From: Actinomycetota bacterium
Lineage (GTDB): Bacteria; Actinomycetota; Humimicrobiia; Humimicrobiales; Humimicrobiaceae
NCBI GenBank assembly: GCA_023475715.1
Contig: JAMCVO010000684.1
Coordinates: 1-24,489, forward strand
DNA length: 24,489 bases
Reading direction: 5' to 3'
The notes under the pieces are model-generated. The model worked only from the letters and a program-made list of their open reading frames with translations. It was not told where the DNA came from and searched no databases. Below, piece by piece: positions 14,345-22,693 of the stretch. The position numbers and the translations under genes are program-made. Position 1 is the first letter of the stretch. The number at the start of each line of letters is the position of its first letter.

Positions 14345-15886
14345 ATGGCAGAGCAAGAATTCAAAGAAAAGGAAAACTACAAGATCATCTTATGTAATCC
14401 ACCCTATTATCAATTTATCAAAGTTCCATTTGTATACCAGAATTTAGGGCTTGGTTATTTGGCAGCAAATCTTAAAGCAAACGGCTACGAAGATGTAAAA
14501 ATCTACCAATTTGATGCTCCGAGCACAGTTGCGGGTACAAGCAAAAACTTCGAAGTATTTGAAGAATATGATCCTAATTGGGGTGAGAGTTATTATGCTG
14601 AGATGAACGACTCCGGTAATCCCGTATGGTCAGAAATAAAAGAAATACTTGAAAAAGAAAAACCTGATATTTTAGGTATAACCTCTATGACACCACAGGC
14701 CGAATCTGCAAGGATCTTGGCAAAAATCATGAAGGGTATCAATCCAAAAACAACTGTTATCCAGGGAGGTATTCATGCTTCTTTAATGCCTGAAGAAATA
14801 TTGACAAAAAGTCCGGTTGACATTGTGGTCCTGACAGAATTCGATCTGCACATTACTCAATTGGCAAACCATTTGCGACAGAGACTTCCTCTGGAAAAAA
14901 TTCCTAATATTGCATACAGAAATGAAAAAAATGAAATAATTACGACAGAAAGAATACTTCCAATCCAAAATATTGATGAATCACATCATCCGGTTAGAGA
15001 AATTCATACTATTGGTAAAAACAAACCTACGATCCCGGCTTTAATGCCGATGATTACATCCCGCGGCTGTCCATATAATTGCGCTTTCTGCGCAAGATTA
15101 TCACTATTGGGACATAAGGTCAGATACAGAAGTGCTGAAAACGTAGTCGAAGAAATAGAAATGCTTTACAAAAATTACAGGACCAGAAATATTATTTTTG
15201 AGGATGATACTTTTACTTTAAATAAACCGAGGCTGCTGAGAATTTTTGAATTATTAAAAGAAAAAAAACTTGATATCAGTTGGGAATGCCAGACAAAAGT
15301 AAATGTTGTAAATGAAGAGCTGATAAAATTGTTAAAAGACAATGGCTGCAAAAGAATCTCAATAGGAGCAGAAAGCGGAAATCAGGAAATTCTTGATTCG
15401 ATTAATAAAAAACAGACTATAGAACAAATCAAGGACGCATCTAAAATTATCCGGGAAGCCGGTATAAATTTAAGCCCATTCTTTATGATTGGCTATCCTA
15501 ATGAAACCCATAAAACAATGGAGGACACTTTTAAATTAATAAAAGATATCAACTGCTATACTGCCCATGTTTATCCTTTAATACCCATGCCGGGAAGCAA
15601 ACTATATGAGGATGTCAGGGCTAAGGGAAATATAAAAGAAGACCGCTGGTTTTTTTATTTCTTCTGGAACGTCAATGTCTATAAAAGAGATTATCTGTCG
15701 TCAAAAGAGGTATATGATAAATTCATTGAAATCAGAAAATATGTGGAAACAAAAAGAAGAGACGCTGCCAAGAGATTGTCAAGAAACCCTAAATACATCC
15801 TTAGAAGAGTTTATGAAAGTCTTTATTCACCAAAACAATTATTGTATCTTGCAAAAAGATTCCTTAAGCTTCAATTCTCGAAATAA
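14345..15886 (+). CDS. B12-binding domain/radical SAM protein (class B methyltransferase/cyclase-like)
   Basis: The 513-residue protein has an N-terminal Rossmann-like cobalamin-binding-type domain (PPYYQFIKVPFVYQNLGLGYLA at about residues 19-40, PDILGITSMTPQ near 107, QGGIHASLMPEEI near 140) and a radical SAM barrel with the CxxxCxxC cluster motif at C242, C246 and C249 (SRGCPYNCAFC). Later FEDDTFTLN, IGAESGNQEILDSI and FMIGYPNET blocks are standard for this superfamily. Relatives modify lipids, antibiotics, hopanoids or tetrapyrroles, but the substrate here is not readable. It stands alone between structured intergenic DNA and rpsT, with its own promoter. No Shine-Dalgarno is visible before the ATG. 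A C-terminal basic helical segment (residues 460-513) is of unknown role. Confidence 0.88.
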   Translation: MAEQEFKEKENYKIILCNPPYYQFIKVPFVYQNLGLGYLAANLKANGYEDVKIYQFDAPSTVAGTSKNFEVFEEYDPNWGESYYAEMNDSGNPVWSEIKEILEKEKPDILGITSMTPQAESARILAKIMKGINPKTTVIQGGIHASLMPEEILTKSPVDIVVLTEFDLHITQLANHLRQRLPLEKIPNIAYRNEKNEIITTERILPIQNIDESHHPVREIHTIGKNKPTIPALMPMITSRGCPYNCAFCARLSLLGHKVRYRSAENVVEEIEMLYKNYRTRNIIFEDDTFTLNKPRLLRIFELLKEKKLDISWECQTKVNVVNEELIKLLKDNGCKRISIGAESGNQEILDSINKKQTIEQIKDASKIIREAGINLSPFFMIGYPNETHKTMEDTFKLIKDINCYTAHVYPLIPMPGSKLYEDVRAKGNIKEDRWFFYFFWNVNVYKRDYLSSKEVYDKFIEIRKYVETKRRDAAKRLSRNPKYILRRVYESLYSPKQLLYLAKRFLKLQFSK

Positions 15887-15902
15887 CGCAATAAATTTTT
15901 CC

Positions 15903-15930
15903 GATATTTTTACAAAAATCTTTATTTTTT
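15903..15930 (+). terminator. Weak Rho-independent terminator after the radical SAM gene
   Basis: GATATTTTTACAAAAATC (15903-15920) folds into a short, mostly A-T hairpin with one mismatch, followed by TTTATTTTTT. The stem is weak but position and T-tract fit a terminator. Confidence 0.35.
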
Positions 15931-15939
15931 ATAAAAAGG

Positions 15940-15971
15940 CTGTTAAAATAACTCGTCACATAAATTAACAG
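15940..15971. repeat. 7-bp inverted repeat upstream of rpsT
   Basis: CTGTTAA (15940-15946) and TTAACAG (15965-15971) are perfect inverted repeats with an 18-bp spacer. Just after it GATTGTCAACAGA and GATTATTGTCAAACAGATT form an imperfect direct repeat. The region up to 16108 also holds a possible weak promoter (TTGAAT-15-TATAAT ending at 16080) for rpsT. Confidence 0.3.
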
Positions 15972-16108
15972 ATTGTCAACAGAAAGATTATTGTCAAACA
16001 GATTATTGGCATTACTTTGTTGATAGATTTGCTTTTTGAATGTTTAATTATTATTGAATAAAGAAAATTATAAATATAATTTATAAATATTAGGGAGGTT
16101 TAAAATAT

Positions 16109-16378
16109 ATGCCAAATATCAAATCTCAAGAAAAAAGAGACAGACAGAATATTAAAAGAGCTTCTAAGAATCAGGCCCTGAAGAGCAAAATAAAAACATT
16201 AAGCAAAAATTTCCAATCTCTGGTCCAATCAAAAAAGACTGATGAAGCTAAAGAAAGCATAAACGAATATTTCAAGGTACTTGACAAGGCTGCAAAGACG
16301 AATACTGTTCATAAAAACTTTGCTGCAAATAAAAAATCAAAAGCGGCAAAATTATTAAATAAAGCTAAAAGCAAATAA
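16109..16378 (+). CDS. rpsT: 30S ribosomal protein S20
   Basis: This 89-residue, lysine-rich protein starts MPNIKSQEKRDRQNIKRASK and ends with the HKNFAANKKSKAAKLLNKAK block of S20, a three-helix 16S rRNA-binding protein needed early in small-subunit assembly. Length and sequence are normal. A strong AGGGAGG (16092-16098) precedes the ATG by ten bases. It is transcribed alone and ends only four bases from the stop of the convergent holA gene, so no separate terminator fits between them. In many Firmicutes and Actinomycetota, rpsT neighbours holA and lepA, as here. Confidence 0.97.
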   Translation: MPNIKSQEKRDRQNIKRASKNQALKSKIKTLSKNFQSLVQSKKTDEAKESINEYFKVLDKAAKTNTVHKNFAANKKSKAAKLLNKAKSK

Positions 16379-16382
16379 AGAT

Positions 16383-17450
16383 TTACTCGCTAACATCTGT
16401 TATTTCTGAAATCATTTTCATGATCAAATTAGTTGTTGGTGTTTCCTGTGTCCTTATAAGAACATCATAATTACTTAATATTTCAAAAACTTTTGCGATC
16501 TCTCCAATACTGTATCTTTTGCTGCTTTTTATATATTTATTCATTAGCTTGGCAGCAATATAAGGTGAATGTCCAATGTGCTTTTGTATGTATTTTTCTG
16601 CCCATGCAATTCCATCTATATCGGTGCCGCGATCAGAACTTTTGATAAACATGAATGCTTTAAACATCCTGTGTACCAGGGTAATAAGTCCCAAAAGATT
16701 TGGATTTTTTTCTATCATTATGGGCCTGAGTGCAACTATTGCTCTTTCTCTGTCTCTGTCTCCGATATAATCAACAAGATCAAAAATTTTCATATCATAT
16801 ACGCGATCCACGAGCCTGTCCACAGCCGTCTCATCAATAATTTTATTCTTTTCAGATATGATAAATGTATAAAGTTTCTCATATTCAGATCTTAGGGAAT
16901 TGATATCAAAATTAACATTTTCTATCAGTTTAACTGCAGCATTATTTGTAAATTTTATTCCGTCCAGTTCTGACTTTTCATCCAGCCATTTCCTCAGACT
17001 GCTGGTCAAGGGGTTGTCTATTTTTTTTATAACACCGATTTTTTTAATAATATCCAGGAGATTGGAGTTTATTTTTTTCTTGCCTGAACTTTCCTCTAGT
17101 GCAGTTACGATAAGAACGGTACTGAAATTTTTAATTTCCGGGTTTGAAAGCAATCCTGTGATAATGCTGGCAATGTTTTTTGATACTTTCTCAATATTTT
17201 TTATTACTGCAACTTTTTTTTCTGAGAAGAATGAGGGTGTATTACAAAAATTGACCAGTTCGCTTTCATCTATTTCCTCGCCGCCATAAAAAATTTTGAA
17301 ATCAACTTCAAAATTAATTTTATTCTTCAGAAATTTCTTTAAACTGTCAATTCTATCGTCCAGCACAGAGCTGCTTTTACTTATATAAAGATGGCAGGGT
17401 TTGAGGTCATCGATTCTTGTAAGTTGTTTTGATTTATCAGTTACCGCCAT
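16383..17450 (-). CDS. holA: DNA polymerase III subunit delta
   Basis: The 355-residue protein has the HolA layout: an N-terminal AAA+-like domain (CHLYISKSSSVLDDRIDSLK, then FYGGEEIDESELVNFCNTPSFFSEKKVAVIKN, residues 20-95), a middle lid (PLTSSLRKWLDEK near 155, NFDINSLRSEYEKL near 180) and a C-terminal helical collar (IGEIAKVFEILSNYDVLIRTQ near 320). Delta is the wrench that opens the sliding clamp in the clamp loader. As usual, it lacks a functional Walker A. No Shine-Dalgarno precedes the ATG at 17450, so the start could be a few codons further in. It lies 49 bp downstream of comEC, probably in one comEA-comEC-holA operon, and is convergent with rpsT. Confidence 0.93.
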   Translation of the reverse strand: MAVTDKSKQLTRIDDLKPCHLYISKSSSVLDDRIDSLKKFLKNKINFEVDFKIFYGGEEIDESELVNFCNTPSFFSEKKVAVIKNIEKVSKNIASIITGLLSNPEIKNFSTVLIVTALEESSGKKKINSNLLDIIKKIGVIKKIDNPLTSSLRKWLDEKSELDGIKFTNNAAVKLIENVNFDINSLRSEYEKLYTFIISEKNKIIDETAVDRLVDRVYDMKIFDLVDYIGDRDRERAIVALRPIMIEKNPNLLGLITLVHRMFKAFMFIKSSDRGTDIDGIAWAEKYIQKHIGHSPYIAAKLMNKYIKSSKRYSIGEIAKVFEILSNYDVLIRTQETPTTNLIMKMISEITDVSE

Positions 17451-17499
17451 AATATTTGATAATACATTAAAATATTAAAATTGAATACCTTCTTATATT

Positions 17500-19209
17500 T
17501 TAATCGGTTTCAACATATTTATTCAATAAAAAAAGCAGGATAAAAAGCAATAAATAATAAATAACCAGATAAAAATAAGAAGTATTTTCTGTTGTAAGAA
17601 TAAAAAAATTTTTCCTTCCAAAAAAATTTACAATTTTCAAAATATATAAAATAAATGGTTTTGCCGGCAATATTAGGAAGCTTCCGATAGGAGGCCAGAA
17701 AAGACTGAAAGCTGAGGATAAAATAAGAATAAACAGAAGCGGGTAAAATACAGGAATTATTAAAATATTTGTCAGCAGCGCAATAAGGGAAAATTCTTTA
17801 AAAAAATAAAGCAATACAGGCATAATGAAAACATTTATTGAAAAAGTAGTTATGAATATCCTTATGAAATAATTTTCTTCAAGATTATAGTCTGTTCTGA
17901 GTTTATACCTGCCTTTTAACTTCTTGCATATTTTTTTCACTAACCCTGCAAATATACCATTTATATAAAGAATTGCCGCCATTGCAGCAAATGAAAGCCA
18001 GAATCCTATATTATTTAAAAATCCCGGAAAAACTGCCAGAAGGAACATATAAGTCATGCTCAATACGAATTTTCCGCTGGATTCTCTTTCCCAAAAACCG
18101 GCAAGTATTATAAGGATTGCCATCATTGAAGCTCTTAAGGCACTTGCTTTTTGTCCCACTAAAAAATTATAAAAAATTAAAAATAGCAGGATCAACAGCA
18201 TGATGAATATGTTCTTAAGATATAATTTTTTTAAGCCAGGACCAGCAAATTTTAGAAAAGATACCAGCAGATAAATGAAAAAGGAAATATGCTGCCCCGA
18301 AATAGCCAGCAGATGATAGGCGCCGCTATGCTTAAAATTTTGAAGTGTGAGATTTGATACGAAATTATCATTGCCTAATATGAGCGCAGTTGCAATCCCT
18401 GCGCAGCCGGTTCCAAGCTTATCGTAATATACTCCGGAAATACATTCATATGTTCTTTTTCTGAAATTATAAAAAAAAGGCATCAGACCTTCTGTAGGAA
18501 TTTTTTCCGTATGAAAATCTTCCAATATAAGTGTCAGATCACCATCATCCCGCAAGTTCAATAATCCATTACCTTTAATGAAATCATCTCTTTTGAATGA
18601 ATAATAATTTGCAGTCTTGAGCTTTACATTTATGATATCATTCGATTCCATGCTCAAACCCTGGGTGCCATTCGTATTTTGAAGTATTATTTTTTGGGAG
18701 CATAACATAAATAGCAGATATCCTTTTTTAATTTCAGGGTGAGTGGATATTCTTCCTTCCACAACAATTGTTGTATCAGGATTTCTAAGTCCGTAATCAT
18801 AAAGGTTTTGAAAAATATTTTTATCTTCTTTGTAATAATAAAAATAAGAGCATCCCAGGCCGATCACTAAAAAATTAAAGGATGCAATTATTAAAAGAAT
18901 TCTGACCGGTAGGATGCCTTGTAAATTTTGAGGACCTGTTTTTGTAAGCTGACCAGCAGCTGTATCCTGAGCAGTAATTGTATCCTGACCAGCAGTTCTG
19001 TCTACATCAGTATTTGTATCCACTGATGCAACATCCGAAGTTGCACATGCATTTTTCTTCCTGTAAATTAAAAAAACAACTATGGAAATGAAAAAAGTTA
19101 AACATACTATAATCGGAAGAATATATATATTTAAATATGTTCTCAGAAATTTTCCGATCATTATACCTGATGTTAAAAAAACGGCCCAAACCAAGTGATA
19201 ATATTTCAA
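17500..19209 (-). CDS. comEC: ComEC/Rec2 family competence protein lacking the C-terminal MBL domain
   Basis: The 569-residue polytopic membrane protein has an N-terminal helix pair, a DUF4131-type OB-fold region (VEGRISTHPEIKKGYLLFML near 150, SNDIINVKLKTANYY near 190) and the Competence domain with HLLAISGQHISFFIYLL near residue 293 and GQKASALRASMMAILIILAGF near 352. ComEC forms the inner-membrane channel for single-stranded DNA in transformation. Many full-length ComECs exceed 700 residues and end in a metallo-beta-lactamase domain; this one stops just after the last helices. A D/T/A/G-rich low-complexity insert (about residues 60-90) follows the second helix. The start is a TTG without a clear Shine-Dalgarno. 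It lies 20 bp after comEA and before holA. Confidence 0.9.
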   Translation of the reverse strand: MKYYHLVWAVFLTSGIMIGKFLRTYLNIYILPIIVCLTFFISIVVFLIYRKKNACATSDVASVDTNTDVDRTAGQDTITAQDTAAGQLTKTGPQNLQGILPVRILLIIASFNFLVIGLGCSYFYYYKEDKNIFQNLYDYGLRNPDTTIVVEGRISTHPEIKKGYLLFMLCSQKIILQNTNGTQGLSMESNDIINVKLKTANYYSFKRDDFIKGNGLLNLRDDGDLTLILEDFHTEKIPTEGLMPFFYNFRKRTYECISGVYYDKLGTGCAGIATALILGNDNFVSNLTLQNFKHSGAYHLLAISGQHISFFIYLLVSFLKFAGPGLKKLYLKNIFIMLLILLFLIFYNFLVGQKASALRASMMAILIILAGFWERESSGKFVLSMTYMFLLAVFPGFLNNIGFWLSFAAMAAILYINGIFAGLVKKICKKLKGRYKLRTDYNLEENYFIRIFITTFSINVFIMPVLLYFFKEFSLIALLTNILIIPVFYPLLFILILSSAFSLFWPPIGSFLILPAKPFILYILKIVNFFGRKNFFILTTENTSYFYLVIYYLLLFILLFLLNKYVETD

Positions 19210-19229
19210 CAGAAAATTTGCGGGGTTTG

Positions 19230-20084
19230 CTAAACAGAGATAAGGTCCTTTATTTTTTCGAATTTCTTTTCTCCAATACCTTTAACATTTTTTAATTCCT
19301 CTGTGCTTTTAAATTGACCATACTTGTTCCTGTAATCAATTATATTTTGAGCAATTACGGTACCTATACCGGGCAGTTGAATAAATTCGGATAAATCTGC
19401 AAAATTTATATTTATCTTTTTATTTTGAAAAGACTGAGAACCGGTTATATCCGTTGATGCGCTGTTGCCGGAATTGTTGCCGATATTCTCCCATTCATTA
19501 AAAAGATCCGTCATTCCGTTTTTTACTTCATTCAGAGAAGGTATATAGAATTTCTGAGAGTCAATTAAAATTTGTGCAAGGTTAATGGCTTCAAGGCAGG
19601 CATCTTCTGTCGCTCCGCCTGCCAGTTTGATAAGATCTACTAGCCTTGACCCATCTCTTATATCGTAAACACCAGGAGTTTTAATATGGCCGCAAACATA
19701 GACTTTAATTACAACCATTTCAGTATTTTCCCCGAGTTTAGAATCATCCGCGCCACCAGTATCGGTATCGCCAGCAGCACCGGTACTGCTGGTATCGCCG
19801 GTATCGCCGGATATACTGGCAATTTCTTGTGGGTTACCTGTAGTATTTAAACCGGCGGAATTATCTCCGGTGCTTTTTCCGGTATTGCTATAATAGCTTT
19901 TTAATATATTCTCTTTAGTATTTATCTGCTCCTTTTGGAAGATAAAAACAAAAAGAAACGATACAATCATTAAAAAAATTACAAAAAATATTGCCAGATA
20001 AAGGTGTCTTCCCTTCTTGTATCTTATTCTATCCAGGATACATCTTATCTTGCCTATTTTTTCTTTTAAATCTATTAGATCCAT
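19230..20084 (-). CDS. comEA: ComEA family DNA-binding competence protein (TM, SLBB, helix-hairpin-helix)
   Basis: The 284-residue product has one membrane helix near residues 29-49, a long D/G/S/T-rich linker (about 60-120), an SLBB domain (VYVCGHIKTPGVYDIRDGSR, then LVDLIKLAGGATEDACLEAI, about 127-190) and a C-terminal double helix-hairpin-helix (INFADLSEFIQLPGIGTVIA and VKGIGEKKFEKIKDL, 225-284). The GIG hairpins bind DNA backbone. ComEA captures double-stranded DNA outside the membrane and hands it to ComEC, which is the next gene, 20 bp away. The linker contains tandem GGTATCGCC units at the DNA level (19757-19813), so its length may vary between strains. No Shine-Dalgarno is visible. 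Confidence 0.93.
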   Translation of the reverse strand: MDLIDLKEKIGKIRCILDRIRYKKGRHLYLAIFFVIFLMIVSFLFVFIFQKEQINTKENILKSYYSNTGKSTGDNSAGLNTTGNPQEIASISGDTGDTSSTGAAGDTDTGGADDSKLGENTEMVVIKVYVCGHIKTPGVYDIRDGSRLVDLIKLAGGATEDACLEAINLAQILIDSQKFYIPSLNEVKNGMTDLFNEWENIGNNSGNSASTDITGSQSFQNKKININFADLSEFIQLPGIGTVIAQNIIDYRNKYGQFKSTEELKNVKGIGEKKFEKIKDLISV

Positions 20085-20136
20085 GAAAGATTTTTATAAA
20101 TTTTATTTTTATTTTATTTACTTACCCTTTTATGAT

Positions 20137-20162
20137 TTTATGCTTTTATATAATAGCATAAA
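20137..20162 (-). promoter_or_regulatory. Inverted repeat over a possible comEA promoter
   Basis: TTTATGC (20137-20143) and GCATAAA (20156-20162) are perfect 7-bp arms around an AT-rich centre that contains TATTATATAA-like -10 sequence on the minus strand, about 55-75 bp before the comEA start. It could be an operator for the competence operon; the AT-rich background lowers certainty. Confidence 0.3.
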
Positions 20163-20209
20163 TTTAAAAAATATTAAATAGTCTGATTTTCTAAATATTG
20201 TGAGTTATC

Positions 20210-20218
20210 TGGTATAAT
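20210..20218 (+). promoter_or_regulatory. Extended -10 promoter of the DJ-1/PfpI gene
   Basis: TGGTATAAT (20210-20218) is a perfect extended -10 element pointing at the gene starting at 20306. No good -35 is seen. The predicted start near 20225 is followed directly by the inverted repeat at 20230-20248. Confidence 0.55.
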
Positions 20219-20229
20219 ATTTGGTAGTC

Positions 20230-20248
20230 AGTTAATGTTTTATTAACT
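20230..20248. promoter_or_regulatory. 19-bp inverted repeat just downstream of the predicted start
   Basis: AGTTAAT and ATTAACT are perfect 7-bp arms around GTTTT. The location at about +5 to +24 fits a repressor site or a small leader hairpin. Confidence 0.4.
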
Positions 20249-20305
20249 AAATTATATTTAAATAAAGTTCTAATCTTTGCAGCGCCACAGTCAGGAGGTA
20301 ATTAA

Positions 20306-20815
20306 ATGTCCAAAACAGTCTTACTGCTGGTCGAGGATGGCTTCAGGGACGAAGAAGTAATCTATCCCTATTACAGATTTATTGAAGCAGGTTTTGATGT
20401 TAAAGTAGTTGGGCCCGAAAAAAACAAGGAATATAAGGGTAAATTTGGTGTTGGCATAAAATCAACACTTGCACCCGAAGATGTTGATATAAATGAAATT
20501 GAAGCTGTAATAATTCCAGGCGGGTATGCTCCCGGTAAAATGAGGCTAAACAGACTTATGGTAAATATAGTCAAAAATGCTTTTATTTCTTCAAAAATTA
20601 TAGCTTCAATATGTCACGGCGTACAGATGCTTGTAGAAGCCGACATAGTCAGGGGTAAAAATGTTACAAGCTGGAAAGGTGTCGCCACAGATTTGAAAAA
20701 TGCCGGTGGAAATTATCTTGATCAGGAAGTTGTGGTGGATGGAAACCTTATAACTTCCAGGATGCCCGAAGACCTGCCAGCATTTTGCAGGACGGCCATC
20801 AGTTTGATTAATTAA
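20306..20815 (+). CDS. DJ-1/PfpI family protein (protease/deglycase-like)
   Basis: The 169-residue protein is a complete DJ-1/PfpI-fold member: LLLVEDGFRDEEV with the conserved Glu near residues 16-17, VIIPGGYAPGKMR near 69 and the nucleophile elbow ASICHGVQML with C103-H104. The C-terminal ITSRMPEDLPAFC block is also standard (family consensus TSRxPxDLPAF). Relatives include PfpI/YhbO/YraA, proposed as intracellular proteases or protein/nucleotide deglycases induced by stress. A strong AGGAGGT lies seven bases before the ATG. It has its own promoter and terminator and is thus monocistronic. Cytoplasmic. Confidence 0.93.
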   Translation: MSKTVLLLVEDGFRDEEVIYPYYRFIEAGFDVKVVGPEKNKEYKGKFGVGIKSTLAPEDVDINEIEAVIIPGGYAPGKMRLNRLMVNIVKNAFISSKIIASICHGVQMLVEADIVRGKNVTSWKGVATDLKNAGGNYLDQEVVVDGNLITSRMPEDLPAFCRTAISLIN

Positions 20816-20893
20816 AATTGTACGATCGTATTCAATGCTGAAAAGCTAAAGAAATTCTAATAGGCATAGAAGTTTGAACCTCCATAGATTTAT

Positions 20894-20935
20894 TTGCCTG
20901 TGACTGGGAAAGAACGTAACAGGTGATTATTTTTT
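20894..20935 (+). terminator. Rho-independent terminator after the DJ-1/PfpI gene
   Basis: CCTGTGAC (20897-20904) pairs with GTAACAGG (20916-20923) with one mismatch, extended by wobbles outside, and is followed by TGATTATTTTTT. The T-run abuts the stop of the convergent hydrolase gene at 20934. Confidence 0.5.
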
Positions 20936-21674
20936 AAACATCCAAAACCATTCCATCATGAGCAATTAAAAAATTCAGCTTGCCTTCAGAATACTGTTTT
21001 ATTTTTTCAATTATTTTTTCTTCAGCAGTGCTAACCATCTGCTTTCCGAGGTGAGTAATGACAAGCTTCGGTATTCCATATTTTTTGCACCAGTTAACAA
21101 TCGTTTTTATCATAGTATGCCCGAATAGCTGGTCATTTTTTCTTCTGACCATATTTATATTTAAAGAAGAACCGTCAGCCACCAGGATGTCTGTTCCTTT
21201 AAACATAATCTCTTTAGGCTCTTTTATATCTATTATATCCGGAGCATATAGCACTACCTTGGCATTTTTTATTTTATAACAAACTGCAGGACTCCTTATT
21301 GAATGAATTGCTTCAAGCGGCTCAATAGCAAGGTCTTTAATCTTATATTCATTCCCCGATTCGACCAAGATGAAATTTTCCGGCTTACGGATACTGCTGA
21401 AATAAGTTACAGAAGTAAGATACACAGGAACTTTTATCCGTTGAGTTGGGTTTTCTATGGTCCATATATAATGATCCGGATGGGAGTGTGTAATAAAAAT
21501 AGCATCAAATCCATTTATTCTTTTATCAAGCATAGGAGAATGTTTGAAACCAAAATCAAAAAGTATTTTGGTTTTCCTGTACTCCACGATCATAGAAGAA
21601 TGGAATTTGTGAAATTTATTTTCTTCCTCTATCTCCCCTTTTGTACCGGGGAAAATGAGCCGCTCTTTTATCAT
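20934..21674 (-). CDS. MBL-fold metallo-hydrolase (RNase Z/PhnP-like, Lactamase_B_2)
   Basis: The 246-residue protein shows the metallo-beta-lactamase metal motifs: FITHSHPDHY (HxHxDH, near residues 60-66), a later His in EAIHSIRSP, an Asp in LYAPDIID and a His in LVITHLGKQM, so a two-metal site is intact. The order and spacing resemble the RNase Z/PhnP-like branch (phosphodiesterases) and not the ComEC-type domain. The substrate cannot be assigned. No clear Shine-Dalgarno is seen before the ATG at 21674. It is 71 bp after the nucleotidyltransferase gene on the same strand, so it may be cotranscribed with the NTase-HEPN pair. Confidence 0.85.
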   Translation of the reverse strand: MIKERLIFPGTKGEIEEENKFHKFHSSMIVEYRKTKILFDFGFKHSPMLDKRINGFDAIFITHSHPDHYIWTIENPTQRIKVPVYLTSVTYFSSIRKPENFILVESGNEYKIKDLAIEPLEAIHSIRSPAVCYKIKNAKVVLYAPDIIDIKEPKEIMFKGTDILVADGSSLNINMVRRKNDQLFGHTMIKTIVNWCKKYGIPKLVITHLGKQMVSTAEEKIIEKIKQYSEGKLNFLIAHDGMVLDV

Positions 21675-21745
21675 TTCATAATTGGGATTTTATTTAATAG
21701 ACATTAATTTAACTAAGATAAATATCGCACATTTTACCTTTCATA

Positions 21746-22324
21746 TTATTTCCAGACTTTCAACTGTTCAAACTTCACCTTGAATTTCTTAAAGAATTTT
21801 TCAATCTTTCCTTTTTGCTCATAAGGAATCATGACACAACCTGCAGAAATTTTCTGACCACCTATTTCCTGCAATAAACCTTTATACTTGTATCCTTTTT
21901 TTATCTGTTCATAAAGCTGCCTGTTAAATCGCACCTTATCTTTCTGTACCAGGCCACTTATCTGAAAAGAGTAAATCATATAAGGTTTTTGCTGCAGTAA
22001 TATAGCAGATGGTATGTCAGATGGTTCTCTTAGGTAAAGAATCTTTCCCTCTTGAAAGATATTCTGCAGCAGTCCTGTATCTGTTTTTGGTAATTCAGCT
22101 ATGGTTCTTATGGTTGGCTGGATATTTCTGCCTATCTCGGACTCAAGTTCTATTATTTTATCATGTATCTCTTTCTGGGTTTTATCTTTGGTTGTAAGTA
22201 TAAAAAGATCAATGTCTGATCTTGAAGTAAATTCTTCTCTTGCAAGACTGCCATAAAGGATAATAGCTTTTACATCTTCAATTTTGGAAAGTTCTTTTGC
22301 GATTTTTTTAAGTATTCTCTTCAT
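21746..22324 (-). CDS. Nucleotidyltransferase (pol-beta superfamily), partner of the HEPN-like gene
   Basis: The 192-residue protein has the nucleotidyltransferase signature LYGSLAREEFTSRSDIDLFIL: G25-S26 and the two metal-binding Asp D37 and D39. The third carboxylate of the classical triad is not obvious (the strand reads GRNIQPTIRT, as in a common subfamily). A C-terminal extension (YKYKGLLQEIGGQKISAG, then a lysine-rich tail) makes it longer than a minimal MNT antitoxin; I recognise that extension as typical of archaeal-type family members. Its start lies inside the 3' end of the HEPN-like gene (17-nt overlap), so the two are translationally coupled. By analogy with HEPN-MNT modules it may adenylylate and silence its partner, but this is inference. 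Confidence 0.85.
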   Translation of the reverse strand: MKRILKKIAKELSKIEDVKAIILYGSLAREEFTSRSDIDLFILTTKDKTQKEIHDKIIELESEIGRNIQPTIRTIAELPKTDTGLLQNIFQEGKILYLREPSDIPSAILLQQKPYMIYSFQISGLVQKDKVRFNRQLYEQIKKGYKYKGLLQEIGGQKISAGCVMIPYEQKGKIEKFFKKFKVKFEQLKVWK

Positions 22325-22676
22325 AAATCTTTACATCAAATCTTTTTTCAAAAAATTCAATTATTATCTTAAGATTATCTATTACTGCCTTGGCTCTTTT
22401 TCCATTAATTCCGTCATAACCCAGGTCACCATAAGCAAACCATACCATACGCATTGCTTTGTTTATTTCGGCAGGAAAATTTTTATTTGAGTATTCATGC
22501 CTGCTCTGGTGGTCACCAAAATGCTCTCCCTTCCTGGAAGCATCGGCCTCTACTAACTGTTCAACAACCTTTGTGCCCAAATCACCAACCACTGTGCTCT
22601 GTTTATTGTAATAGGCGATTATTGTTGCTTGAAATTTCTCTTTTGCTAATTCAAAATGTTTCTGGAAATCTCCCAT
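22308..22676 (-). CDS. HEPN-like helical protein (candidate toxin of a HEPN-MNT module)
   Basis: The 122-residue protein is predicted mainly helical, with a long first helix (HFELAKEKFQATIIAYYN), a second (LGTKVVEQLVEADASRK) and a C-terminal pair (RAKAVIDNLKIIIEFFEKRF). Its charged middle, R48-KGE-H52-F-G-D-H56 followed by R59-H60, offers several R-x3-7-H combinations resembling the HEPN RNase motif, but does not fit Rx4-6H exactly with confidence. The gene order (HEPN first, nucleotidyltransferase overlapping behind) is typical of HEPN-MNT toxin-antitoxin modules. AAGGA lies six bases before the ATG. It is expressed from a promoter whose -10 box lies inside one of two palindromic operators, as expected for an autoregulated module. 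Confidence 0.65.
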   Translation of the reverse strand: MGDFQKHFELAKEKFQATIIAYYNKQSTVVGDLGTKVVEQLVEADASRKGEHFGDHQSRHEYSNKNFPAEINKAMRMVWFAYGDLGYDGINGKRAKAVIDNLKIIIEFFEKRFDVKIYEENT

Positions 22677-22693
22677 TTTTTATTCCTTCATTT

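Noticed and set aside
19757..19813. GGTATCGCC tandem units as a regulatory repeat
   Set aside because: They lie in frame inside comEA and encode the D/G/S/T-rich linker, so protein low complexity explains them.
20868..20885. GTTTGAACCTCC resembling a tRNA T-arm
   Set aside because: No matching acceptor, D-arm or anticodon stem can be placed around it.
20934..21674. MBL protein as the split-off C-terminal domain of ComEC
   Set aside because: Its motif order and flanking sequence resemble RNase Z/PhnP-type hydrolases; it is over 1.7 kb upstream of comEC, beyond an oppositely oriented gene.
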